Part shown: positions 1 through 6,682 of the stretch, one piece after another
Position numbering within the stretch: the stretch's first letter is position 1
Layout of the letters: each line of letters starts with the position of its first letter
Translations under genes and position numbers: made by a program
The notes under the pieces: model-generated
What the model saw: the letters and a program-made list of their open reading frames with translations, nothing else
Databases searched by the model: none
Told to the model about the DNA's origin: nothing
Origin: Acidobacteriota bacterium
GTDB taxonomy: Bacteria; Acidobacteriota; Terriglobia; UBA7540
Length of the DNA: 17,509 nt
NCBI GenBank assembly: GCA_021828245.1
Contig: JAKASC010000017.1
Coordinates: forward strand, 1-17,509
Direction of reading: 5' to 3'

Positions 1-723
1 CTTGGCGAGCCGTCCGAGTTCCAATCCGGCCCTGGTTAATATCTCCCGAGCCACAAGGTCGCCAGCCTCCGCCGCCTCGTCCGCCCAAGCAGCCAGGCCG
101 GCTAACTGGTCCCGTGAGAAGCTGCCCGCGTAGTAACGCCGAATCAGTTCGTAAGGCGATTCAATGGACGAACGACGCAACAACATGGAAGTCAGCCGTG
201 TCCGCGCACCCATCTGATCCCATTGCGCCAAAACCGCACGGACCACCTCGCGGCCAATCCAATAGCCGCTTCCCTCGTCACCAAAGGCGTGACCCCATCC
301 CCCCATGGTGAGCTCAAGGCCCTTGTCGTTGCGACCCCGCGCGACCGAGCCGGTTCCCCCAATCACGATCATCCCCGCGGCCCCGGCTGTCGCGCCTTCG
401 AGCGCATTGACCGAGTCATGAACCACGCTCAGATGCCGGCTATGAAGAAGCCCTCGAATGACGCCGCGCTTAATCTCCAGTTCGCCCGTCATGCCACAAC
501 AGGCGGCTTCCCACTCCACTCGGCCTCGCACTTCATGACCCGGGGTATTGAGAATTTCTTTTAGCAGCGCGCGCAAGACGCTCCGGAGACGCTCTGGGCC
601 GCCGGGCTCCTCGGTGTGATTGCTCGGGCCGCCTTCCGCCTGAGCCAGAATTCGACCACCTTCGTCCCCTAAAACCATCCGGGTTGAAGTTTGGCCCCCG
701 TCAACACCGAGAAATAATTTCAT
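1..723 (-). CDS. BadF/BadG-type ATPase, probable N-acetylglucosamine kinase (3' end missing)
   Basis: The gene runs off the left edge; 241 codons are visible, so the C-terminus is absent. It reads from an ATG at 723 (MKLFLGVDGG) with no stop to base 1. The ASKHA sugar-kinase signature is clear: phosphate-1 motif DGGQTST near residues 9-15, an acidic VVHDSVNALEGA segment, a second phosphate loop MIVIGGTGSVARG, and the adenosine-side motif GGWGHAFGDEGSGYWIG. This is the BadF/BadG/BcrA/BcrD family (PF01869), which includes GlcNAc kinases. Placement 105 bp downstream of nanE, beside a GntR/UTRA regulator, argues for phosphorylation of an amino sugar in the cytoplasm rather than the CoA-reductase activator role of other family members. 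There is no good Shine-Dalgarno before the ATG, so translation may depend on the nanE transcript. Exact substrate (GlcNAc, ManNAc, MurNAc-derived) is not determinable here. Confidence 0.85.
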   Translation of the reverse strand, partial: MKLFLGVDGGQTSTRMVLGDEGGRILAQAEGGPSNHTEEPGGPERLRSVLRALLKEILNTPGHEVRGRVEWEAACCGMTGELEIKRGVIRGLLHSRHLSVVHDSVNALEGATAGAAGMIVIGGTGSVARGRNDKGLELTMGGWGHAFGDEGSGYWIGREVVRAVLAQWDQMGARTRLTSMLLRRSSIESPYELIRRYYAGSFSRDQLAGLAAWADEAAEAGDLVAREILTRAGLELGRLAK

Positions 724-828
724 CAATGAACCACCGCGGAAAGGAGGGTCGTCAACATTGCTCTATCGGCCGTTGCTCCTCTGACGGGTCGCCCCGTTGG
801 AAATCTTCACCTCTCAATCCTTAACATC

Positions 829-1533
829 TCAGCGTTTCGCCATCGCAGCTTTAGCGGCGCCGACAAATTCTCGAGTAAGTGTCTCAACCCCGGTAATCGC
901 CGTGCCCACGACGACCGCATACGCTCCAAGTTCCAAGCCTCGGACAACGTCCTGGGGAGTTCGCACCCTGCCCTCCAACACCACAGGGACCTGGACGTGC
1001 CTGACCAACCTCTTTAATAGATCGAGAGCGGGGCCCTCCGCGTTGCACCGCGTCTCCTCCGTATAACCGTTGAGTGTGGTGCTCACCAGGTCGGCGCCAA
1101 GGCTCGCCGCGCGGACGCCTTCCTCAACGGTGGCAACGTCAGCCATAACCAGTGCCCGAAGCTCGCGCTTGGCCGTATCCAGCATTTGTTCCACGGTGTA
1201 ATTGCCGGGGCGTTTGCGACTCGTGCAATCCAGCGCGATAATATCGGCGCCCGCCCCGTGAATGTGTCGCATCGAGCGCAGCGTAGGGGTAATGTAAACG
1301 GGTGACGCTGGAGATTTTACCTTTTCGATTCCGATGATCGGCAATTGGGTCACGCGGCGGACGCGGCGAATGTTCCTTACTCCCGCGATCCTCACTCCCG
1401 TGGCTCCTCCGAGTTCCGCGGCGAGGGCCATGGCGGCAATGCACGGCGGATGGTCGAGCGGCGAGCCTGCCGGAGCTTGGCAGGAAACAATGACACCATG
1501 GTACAGCCTCTGGATAACGTCCGGCACTTTCAT
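829..1533 (-). CDS. nanE: N-acetylmannosamine-6-phosphate 2-epimerase
   Basis: The 234-residue product is full length for NanE (about 220-235). NanE is a TIM-barrel enzyme that interconverts ManNAc-6-phosphate and GlcNAc-6-phosphate, feeding sialic acid or ManNAc carbon into GlcNAc-6-P. Visible family motifs are IVSCQAP at the N-terminus, LPIIGIEKVKSP carrying the lysine strand, IIALDCTSRKRP, the STTLNGYTEET segment, VVLEGRVRTPQDV with the catalytic-type glutamate, and the phosphate loop GAYAVVVGTAITG. The ATG at 1533 is preceded by an AAAGGA about 8 nt upstream. The gene precedes the BadF-type kinase on the same strand and diverges from the GntR regulator at 1690, so the kinase and epimerase probably form a regulated amino-sugar operon. 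No sialate lyase or transporter is visible in this window, so the physiological substrate could be a cell-wall or environmental amino sugar. Confidence 0.92.
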   Translation of the reverse strand: MKVPDVIQRLYHGVIVSCQAPAGSPLDHPPCIAAMALAAELGGATGVRIAGVRNIRRVRRVTQLPIIGIEKVKSPASPVYITPTLRSMRHIHGAGADIIALDCTSRKRPGNYTVEQMLDTAKRELRALVMADVATVEEGVRAASLGADLVSTTLNGYTEETRCNAEGPALDLLKRLVRHVQVPVVLEGRVRTPQDVVRGLELGAYAVVVGTAITGVETLTREFVGAAKAAMAKR

Positions 1534-1548
1534 AGAGTTAAATCCTTT

Positions 1549-1619
1549 GTCGAATCCTATAGGCTTCCGCCGGTGCTGCCGCCGCGGCTTTGGCTAACGT
1601 CAAGAGATTTGGATTCGAC
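1549..1619. repeat. Perfect 9-bp inverted repeat in the nanE leader
   Basis: GTCGAATCC at 1549-1557 is the exact reverse complement of GGATTCGAC at 1611-1619, with 53 nt between. If transcription of nanE starts near 1628 (see the promoter at 1635-1663), both arms lie in the 5' leader, and the arm proximal to the gene abuts the AAAGGA ribosome-binding sequence. It could be an RNA stem next to the RBS or a pair of protein-binding half sites. Which one is not decided by sequence. Confidence 0.5.
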
Positions 1620-1634
1620 GTCCACGATGCCGGC

Positions 1635-1663
1635 ATGCTACCATAAGGTCAGATGAATATCAA
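1635..1663 (-). promoter_or_regulatory. Predicted sigma-70 promoter of nanE
   Basis: On the minus strand, TTGATA (1658-1663) and TAGCAT (1635-1640) are separated by exactly 17 nt. They match the -35 and -10 consensus at 5/6 and 4/6. The predicted start near 1628 gives a leader of about 95 nt before the nanE ATG. It is the best promoter-like pair in the divergent intergenic region. Confidence 0.5.
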
Positions 1664-1671
1664 GCTAGCTT
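1662..1671. promoter_or_regulatory. 10-bp palindrome, candidate operator of the GntR regulator
   Basis: AAGCTAGCTT is a perfect palindrome. It overlaps the -35 hexamer of the predicted nanE promoter and ends 18 bp before the GntR gene start at 1690. Local GntR-family regulators commonly bind palindromes in the shared intergenic region, and a protein here would block both directions. It does not match the published HutC/NagR/DasR core TCTAGA exactly, so assignment is positional inference. Confidence 0.35.
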
Positions 1672-1689
1672 ACTAGATAGGAGAATTCA

Positions 1690-2472
1690 ATGACTCCCTC
1701 ACTTCGCGACCCGGGCCCAGCCCTCGCTCCGTTCGCCCTCTCTCCACTCGATCGCTCAAGCTTTGTTCCCTACTATCGGCAGATTGCGGATCAAGTCAGG
1801 CGACTGATTCAGTCGAGGAAGATTCCCGTTGGCCGCGCGCTTTGGTCCGAGGGTGAGGTCGCGAAGCGGTTGGGCGTGAGCAAAATGACCGTACGACAGG
1901 CCTTTGCTGTGCTTCGCGCCGAGGGATTGCTGGTCGTAGAAAAAGGGAGACTTCCTCGCGCCGGCCTTGGTCGCGTGGTGAAAAACTTCCAAGAGCTGCG
2001 AGGCTTTACAGAGGAAATGGAGCGTCGCGGGGTGACGGTCTTTAGCCGGCTCCTCGGCGTAAGCCTTATCCTTCCAGACCCGGAAACCTCACGTGCCTTA
2101 AAGTTGCAACCCGGAGAGCCCGTTTATCGCATCCGACGTCTGCGCTTCGCTGATAATCAAGTGGTGGGCATCGAAACGGCTTCTCTCTCCGCTCATCTGT
2201 TTCCCGGGCTCGACCAGCAAGATCTCGAGCACAAATCCCTTTACCATATCCTTGAAACCGTCTATGGGGTAAGCCTTGCGTATTCAGAAGAGGTTCTCCA
2301 GGCTGTCCCGGCCGATGGCGAGGAAGTTCGTCTGCTCAAGGTCAAACGGGGGTTCCCACTTTTCTCCATGCGCCGCAAGGTTTACACTTTAGAAAATCAG
2401 CCCATCGAGTGGACTCATTCTCTCTTCCGGGGCGATCGTTACAGCGCGAGCGTCGTCTCGCATCGGAAGTGA
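1690..2472 (+). CDS. GntR family transcriptional regulator with UTRA ligand domain (HutC/NagR subfamily)
   Basis: The 260-residue product has the two-domain plan of the HutC subfamily. Residues about 28-93 form the GntR winged helix-turn-helix (YYRQIADQVRRLIQ, then EGEVAKRLGVSKMTVRQAFAVLRAEGLLVVEKG). Residues about 95-250 form a UTRA effector-binding domain (GFTEEMERRG, VYRIRRLRFAD, then IEWTHSLFRGDRYSA at the end). The ATG at 1690 is preceded by AGGAG at 1679-1683, a strong ribosome-binding site. UTRA regulators of this branch bind sugar phosphates such as GlcNAc-6-P. Divergence from nanE and the kinase makes it the likely local repressor, relieved by an amino-sugar phosphate. The wing is unusual: KGRLPRAGLGRV replaces the common KGxGTFV turn. 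Confidence 0.9.
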   Translation: MTPSLRDPGPALAPFALSPLDRSSFVPYYRQIADQVRRLIQSRKIPVGRALWSEGEVAKRLGVSKMTVRQAFAVLRAEGLLVVEKGRLPRAGLGRVVKNFQELRGFTEEMERRGVTVFSRLLGVSLILPDPETSRALKLQPGEPVYRIRRLRFADNQVVGIETASLSAHLFPGLDQQDLEHKSLYHILETVYGVSLAYSEEVLQAVPADGEEVRLLKVKRGFPLFSMRRKVYTLENQPIEWTHSLFRGDRYSASVVSHRK

Positions 2473-2906
2473 AGGTTTCTCGATCGGATCAGATTCCTAC
2501 TCGCAGGCTCCGGGCCGCGGTGATGGCGAGACGCTGGCGCTCTTGCTGACCCAACAAGCCCCCGTTCATCGCGCTTTCTGCTATCCGTGGCGTCTCCGTG
2601 AAATAGATTACGCGCAGTCACCTCTCACCTGCCAAAGATATCCGCATCCCAACTCCCAAGCGCAGGAGGTTGGCAAAGAAGGCCGCCGTGCGGGTGCAAA
2701 AACTTAAGATGCTTGGGCGCTGTTGCTGGCCTATCGCTGGCTTCGCCGTTGCTCCCCAGGCGGCCATCTACAACTCCAACCCATAACGCGAGACGCACCG
2801 GCGCAGGACATCAAACCCCGCACGAACATACCAATCGGCGAGCCCGGCTTGATCGTTAGACCTGACCGCTGGACGATTGAGAGTGCATGCGCTGGGAGGG
2901 CCAATG
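2473..2906. other. 434-bp stretch without a recognisable gene
   Basis: All reading frames here are short and give no familiar motif, signal peptide or RNA signature. The one notable point is the sequence ATGGCGAGACGCTGGCGCT at 2523-2541, which recurs with two mismatches at 10051-10069 in another non-coding stretch. It may be decayed sequence between the GntR gene and the convergent lipoprotein gene. Confidence 0.5.
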
Positions 2907-3593
2907 TTAATACGCTGCCTTCCAGTGCCGCTTGTGTCCTCTGACTTGGCGGCGCTCCGGAATCACGGCAATTCCAAGCGGAATCCAGGAACAGAAAACA
3001 TTGGCGGCGTTGCGGCACTCGGCGGGGTGTAGTTCGATGTGCTTTGTAAACACGTCCAACGCGCGAAGGCTGCCTGACGCCAGGATCGCCGCATCGTAAT
3101 TGACCGTGTTACTGCGCGTCAGATGAAGGATGCGGACGTAATGCATGCCGGCGGGCACCTCGAACAGTCGGAAGATCGGACGGCGCTGGCGCAATGTCTT
3201 TCGGCCTTCCTTGTCCACGGCGGTGCGAAAGATCACTTGCAATTCGCCGCCGCGGTTGCGCCGCACGGAATAAAGCACGACTTCGTACCCCAAAAGATCG
3301 CTGCTTGCCGTAATGGTGGTTGGAATCGCGCCACGCGTATTCGCTTGCGACAGGCCCCGGCTTCCGGGCCAGCCATGGACGACGGAACGCCGCGTCGGCT
3401 CCAGCTTGGGAAGAAAACTTCCGGACCTTGTTATGGGAATCACTACCCGAACGCGCCAGCCCGGCTGCAAATCGATCCAATCGCGCGAAGCGCTAGGGGC
3501 GGCGGCAGGGAGTGGGGTCCTCGCAGCGCGCGGCGCGCAGGCTGTCATGATCGACACGAGTCCCACTATCAGAAGAACTGGTGCGCGACACAC
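2907..3593 (-). CDS. Hypothetical lipoprotein
   Basis: The 228-residue product starts at GTG 3593; an in-frame stop lies only eight codons upstream, so no longer start exists. Residues 1-18 form a short hydrophobic signal peptide ending in the lipobox MTAC with the lipidation cysteine at 19, so it is expected on the cell envelope. A proline/alanine linker follows (residues about 20-35), then a globular domain with LLGYEVVLYSVRRN, GELQVIFRTAVDKEG and PAGMHYVRILHLTRSN, rich in beta-strand pattern. Near the C-terminus two cysteines in HPAECRNAANVFCSWIPLGIAV could pair. I do not recognise a named family. It stands alone, with an inverted repeat just upstream of its start (3625-3648). Confidence 0.7.
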   Translation of the reverse strand: MCRAPVLLIVGLVSIMTACAPRAARTPLPAAAPSASRDWIDLQPGWRVRVVIPITRSGSFLPKLEPTRRSVVHGWPGSRGLSQANTRGAIPTTITASSDLLGYEVVLYSVRRNRGGELQVIFRTAVDKEGRKTLRQRRPIFRLFEVPAGMHYVRILHLTRSNTVNYDAAILASGSLRALDVFTKHIELHPAECRNAANVFCSWIPLGIAVIPERRQVRGHKRHWKAAY

Positions 3594-3624
3594 CGCTCGG
3601 TTGCGATTGAAGACGCGTCAAATA

Positions 3625-3648
3625 AGCTTATGATCTTGAATCATAGCT
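3625..3648. promoter_or_regulatory. Inverted repeat upstream of the lipoprotein gene, candidate operator
   Basis: TATGAT (3629-3634) and ATCATA (3640-3645) flank a 5-nt spacer CTTGA. The symmetry extends to AGC and GCT on the outer sides with one unpaired T. On the minus strand the right arm reads TATGAT, a good -10 hexamer for the lipoprotein gene, but I see no matching -35. The site lies between the lipoprotein start and the end of the XRE remnant, where an operator would be expected. Confidence 0.35.
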
Positions 3649-3656
3649 CTGCTCCC

Positions 3657-3764
3657 TCAACCAAAATCGTAGGCCAGTGCAGCTTTGCGCGTCAAGCGGA
3701 GCGTGAGCCTTCGTTTTCCCTCTTCCAGCATGGCCAGATACGGTTGCGATACACCTAGCCTCCT
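3657..3764 (-). pseudogene. Remnant of an XRE-type helix-turn-helix regulator
   Basis: One minus-strand frame reads RRLGVSQPYLAMLEEGKRRL and then about 16 more residues ending LAYDFG before a TGA at 3657-3659. The LGVSQPYLAMLE segment is the recognition part of an HTH_3/XRE DNA-binding domain, and the following KRRLTLRLTRKAALAY resembles the tail of this family. The frame is closed by TAA at 3765-3767, immediately before the motif. The preceding helix (usually TQEEAAR or similar) is therefore missing, and no start codon is available. At most 36 codons survive, against 60-100 or more for an intact regulator. It is therefore a decayed fragment unless a frameshift hides the N-terminus. Confidence 0.55.
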
Positions 3765-4524
3765 TTATGGGCTGCGAAGAGCGGGTTTGAGGGGTGTGCG
3801 GAGGACGGACCATAGGTTCGGAGACTTTTCCGGCCGCTTCGGGCGACTTGTTTTGCCGCCGGACCGAGCGAGGGCAGGAATCGGGTGGATTTTGCAGACA
3901 CCGCGGCCTCGCTTTGGCTCGGCGCTGAAGATCGGAACGAAATTTCAGGGAAGAAGCGTCCGACTATCCACTCAGCGCGCCGAAAGAAAGGGCAATGTGG
4001 CGGAAGCTGGCGAGAAACGGAAACGAGACAGGAAGATGAAGAACCACCCGGCGCACCGCACCAGCGAAACCGTCACGGGGTGCTGCGGCGCGCAAAGGAC
4101 GTGCCCGCGATCGGGGAGCGAGTAGCGCAAAGGTAGCCTTGGTTTGGCTTCCTTTGCGGCTCTCGAGCTGGGATTCGCGGCGCCGCGAGCCGTGTGAAAT
4201 CGGCATCCGTGGGCAAGGCCCGCTTTTTGAGCGGACGCACCGTGATGGAGAAATATCGGTCGGACAGCAAGGGACGCCGCAGCCTCGACACGGCGATAGA
4301 ATACGACGCGGTGCGCGCAATGGCCGGCAAAGAGCCGCGAACCGCCGCTTTTGCGGTCCGTGCTGCTCGCTGTCAAAGGCATTTTGCGACGATGAGAGTG
4401 ATGTCATCGTGCCGCTCGCGGGCGCTGAAGGCCCGCCATGATCTTCGATTTGGAGAGATTCCCGGCCACCTCACGCTCGCTGCGTCCAAAACCTCCACAG
4501 CCTGCCGAGCTATGGGCGGTCCCC
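3765..4524. other. 760-bp inverted-repeat-rich stretch without a recognised gene
   Basis: Long frames exist on both strands because the sequence is GC-rich, but all give arginine/serine-rich translations without motifs. The plus frame from 4194 has the most protein-like codon pattern for its first 60 or so codons, then runs into the 3' end of the nuclease gene. What stands out is secondary structure. A 12-bp-stem hairpin lies at 4126-4158, a 14-bp perfect palindrome TCGCGGCGCCGCGA at 4175-4188, and stem-loops at 4220-4234, 4341-4357, 4389-4410 and 4418-4436. The octamer CGCAAAGG occurs at 4091-4098 and again as an arm of the first hairpin. I recognise no Rfam-type RNA (no RNase P, tmRNA or 6S signature). 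Confidence 0.5.
4126..4158. repeat. Strong hairpin (8 + 4 bp stem, 7-nt loop)
   Basis: CGCAAAGG (4126-4133), a T, AGCC (4135-4138), loop TTGGTTT, GGCT (4146-4149), a T, and CCTTTGCG (4151-4158) form a near-perfect stem with one T-T mismatch. No U-tract follows on either strand, so it is not a standard intrinsic terminator. It lies about 370 bp beyond the 3' end of the nuclease gene. Confidence 0.6.
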
Positions 4525-5637
4525 CTACCCGACGGGGCGAAAATCACCCACACGGGTCATCATATTGCGGAGTCGCTCGGCCATTGCGGCAAAGGGGATA
4601 TCCTTCACGGCAACCTCCTCAACATGAAGATTTCTGCGGTTCTGGAGAGCATTGAGGCGGCCCTGATTCCTCAGCATCTGGATGATCCCGTCGCCCCAAA
4701 AGCCCAACATGATCTTTCCGGCTAGCTCGGAATCGTCCGCCGCCTGTCTTAACCGCTCTAAATCCAGCCACAATTCAATTCTCGGCGCGACTTGGAAGGG
4801 ATATTCTTCTTTGAATTCTGGATGCATGCAGTACCCCTCAGGGCCGAAAGGATTGTAGATAATCGCTTCCATGAACGGCGGGCCTTGCACATTCTTCTGA
4901 GAAATCCACCGAGTCGCTGAATTCTGCTGTTGCGCTTCTTCGTACCCTAGCTCGCCGAAAACTAATTCACGGGCAGACTCTGCTAGGTAGCGCTTGAGGT
5001 TCTCGTAATAGAAGAAAGTAAAGGTCCTAATGTCGTTGTCCCGCAAAGGCGTCTCAGCGACGGCTAACGACACTCTCTCCTGGAATGTGGCGAAAGTTAG
5101 TTCCCTCCTGCAATACCCTCGCAACGCGTCGTACGCTGCAAGCACCTTGTCCAGGTAGGAGCGATATTCACGCACAAGAAAGTGAAAATGATTCTCCTTG
5201 GAGAGCTTTATTCCGCCAAGAATATCTCGGATGTCAGAGTAATTCACCACAGGAAATTGTGCCCTGGCTTCCTCATCGAGCGTTTCCGGCAGCAGCGCAA
5301 GTGCCGCTACATCGTAGCCAGCATTTCTGTATTGCTGAAGCTGGGAATGCAAGCCGAAGCTCTTGACCTTGTTCTCGAAGACGATTCCCCGTCTGCCTAC
5401 CCCGGGATCCCGAGGTCGCAAGAAGATATCGAATCGCAACCGGCCTTCTGAATGCTCTGTCAAAATCTCAAAATCCGAATCAGGGTTATACAGGCCACCC
5501 AGGCCACAACGAGTGAGGATTGCCCCGAGAAACTTGCTCCCGAACCCATGCTGAGCGCTCTTGTCCATCAGCCAGCCCAAAAACGCGGAGTGAAAAAGCT
5601 CCTGATTTCCCCTTGCGAAGATGTTGATAAGATTCAT
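4525..5637 (-). CDS. PD-(D/E)XK nuclease superfamily protein (PDDEXK_4-like)
   Basis: The product is 370 residues from the ATG at 5637; an earlier in-frame start is possible (up to 383 residues), but GGGAGG sits 6 nt before this ATG. The restriction-endonuclease-like core is visible in order. Residues 11-24 read NQELFHSAFLGWLM, the N-terminal E/H helix typical of PF14281. D70 sits in LRFDIFL, E88 and K90 in VFENKVKS, and SQLQQY (99-103) is the downstream glutamine helix. All catalytic positions (D, ExK, Q) are present, so it should be an active metal-dependent nuclease on DNA or RNA in the cytoplasm. The C-terminal half (about 190-370) carries no motif I recognise and may set specificity. Its ATG overlaps the stop of the WYL gene (ATGA, 5634-5637), implying translational coupling. 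No methyltransferase is adjacent, so it is not an ordinary type II system. Confidence 0.82.
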   Translation of the reverse strand: MNLINIFARGNQELFHSAFLGWLMDKSAQHGFGSKFLGAILTRCGLGGLYNPDSDFEILTEHSEGRLRFDIFLRPRDPGVGRRGIVFENKVKSFGLHSQLQQYRNAGYDVAALALLPETLDEEARAQFPVVNYSDIRDILGGIKLSKENHFHFLVREYRSYLDKVLAAYDALRGYCRRELTFATFQERVSLAVAETPLRDNDIRTFTFFYYENLKRYLAESARELVFGELGYEEAQQQNSATRWISQKNVQGPPFMEAIIYNPFGPEGYCMHPEFKEEYPFQVAPRIELWLDLERLRQAADDSELAGKIMLGFWGDGIIQMLRNQGRLNALQNRRNLHVEEVAVKDIPFAAMAERLRNMMTRVGDFRPVG

Positions 5638-6620
5638 CGAAGCCTCCCGCGATGCAATCGTCTGAGCGCGCTGCATTCCGTTACAATCTCTTCCCGCAAC
5701 TGCCCCGGCTCCAATACCTCCGCGTCAGCCCCGAAACCGATGAGCCAGCGTTTGACTTCCCACAAATCCGCGACCTGAAGCGTCAGAATTATACTTCCGC
5801 CCTCCTCGCCTTCGATCTTCTGGCTGGGGTGCCAGGTGCGCTCCTTGAGGTAAGGGGCTTGCGAGGCCGAAAAACGAATCTTCACCTCCTGCGGTTCGCC
5901 CCAGATCATGTTGAACGCCGTCTGCTTGAATTCCTCGAAATTGAAGTCGGGCGGAATCTCAAAACGCCGCTTCGTCAGGCTCACGGACTGAATCCGCTCG
6001 ACTGCAAAAACCCGAAGGTCGTTCTTTAAGTGATCGTGCCCGACCACGTACAACCCGTTGTTTACGTACCACAGCTTGTACGGATCAACTTCACGCTCAA
6101 TGGCCTGCTCGTGATGGACGGCTCGGTGCGCAATGCGCGCCTTCAGCTTATTGAATACGGCCCGCGTGAGCGCCTGGATCACCTGCTTCGAGTGGCTGTA
6201 GTCTTTGAGCCCGAAACTCGATACCGAAATTCCCTGCTCAAGGCCGCGCAAAAACTTAAAGCTCTGTGGCGGAAGCTGCGATCCGATCTTCTGAATCGCA
6301 GCTTCCAGGGACTCATAGATTGGAGTGCCTTGCAAAGGCTTGAACAGGCCCTTACTGAAGTAGAGTGCCATCTGTTCCGAAAGCGTGAGCGCGACGGGCG
6401 CCTCGGCATGGAAGCCTTCCATGAAATGCCAGAAGACGGTCCCGTTGCGCATGTCCGAGGTGACGGGGAAGCCGGCTGCCGTCAGGACCTCAAGATCACG
6501 CTGGACGGTACGCTTTGTGACGCCCAACTCGCCGCAGAGTTGCGCCAGAGTCCTCCCTAGGCGTCCCGAAAGCAACTGGACGAGTTTCCATTGCCGTGTC
6601 AGTTGATCGCCACGCGGCAC
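5634..6620 (-). CDS. HTH-WYL-WCX transcriptional regulator
   Basis: The 328-residue product has the full HTH_11-WYL-WCX arrangement. The winged helix-turn-helix spans residues about 7-60, with recognition helix TKRTVQRDLEVL at 35-46. The WYL domain spans about 145-215, with the signature written as YKLWYVNNGLYVVGHD (181-196) and the arginines of DLRVFAVERI (R203, R209) that line the ligand pocket. The C-terminal WCX domain spans about 245-315. WYL domains sense nucleic acid or nucleotide ligands and recur as regulators of phage-defence loci. The start is GTG at 6620 with a weak AGGCG; a TAGAAT hexamer at 6629-6634 lies only 8 nt upstream. The stop overlaps the nuclease start by 4 nt, so the pair is one unit. 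It lies 62 bp downstream of the TPR gene on the same strand. Confidence 0.9.
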   Translation of the reverse strand: MPRGDQLTRQWKLVQLLSGRLGRTLAQLCGELGVTKRTVQRDLEVLTAAGFPVTSDMRNGTVFWHFMEGFHAEAPVALTLSEQMALYFSKGLFKPLQGTPIYESLEAAIQKIGSQLPPQSFKFLRGLEQGISVSSFGLKDYSHSKQVIQALTRAVFNKLKARIAHRAVHHEQAIEREVDPYKLWYVNNGLYVVGHDHLKNDLRVFAVERIQSVSLTKRRFEIPPDFNFEEFKQTAFNMIWGEPQEVKIRFSASQAPYLKERTWHPSQKIEGEEGGSIILTLQVADLWEVKRWLIGFGADAEVLEPGQLREEIVTECSALRRLHRGRLR

Positions 6621-6682
6621 GGTCGCCTATTCTATCACTCGCCAACGCGCGGCGGCCCGTCGAGCAACGAACTGACCGGCCC

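Noticed and set aside
4194..4655. Plus-strand 153-codon frame.
   Set aside because: Its first part has coding-like codon use, but there is no motif or strong start, it covers several hairpins, and its last third is antisense to the nuclease gene. Kept only as a possibility.
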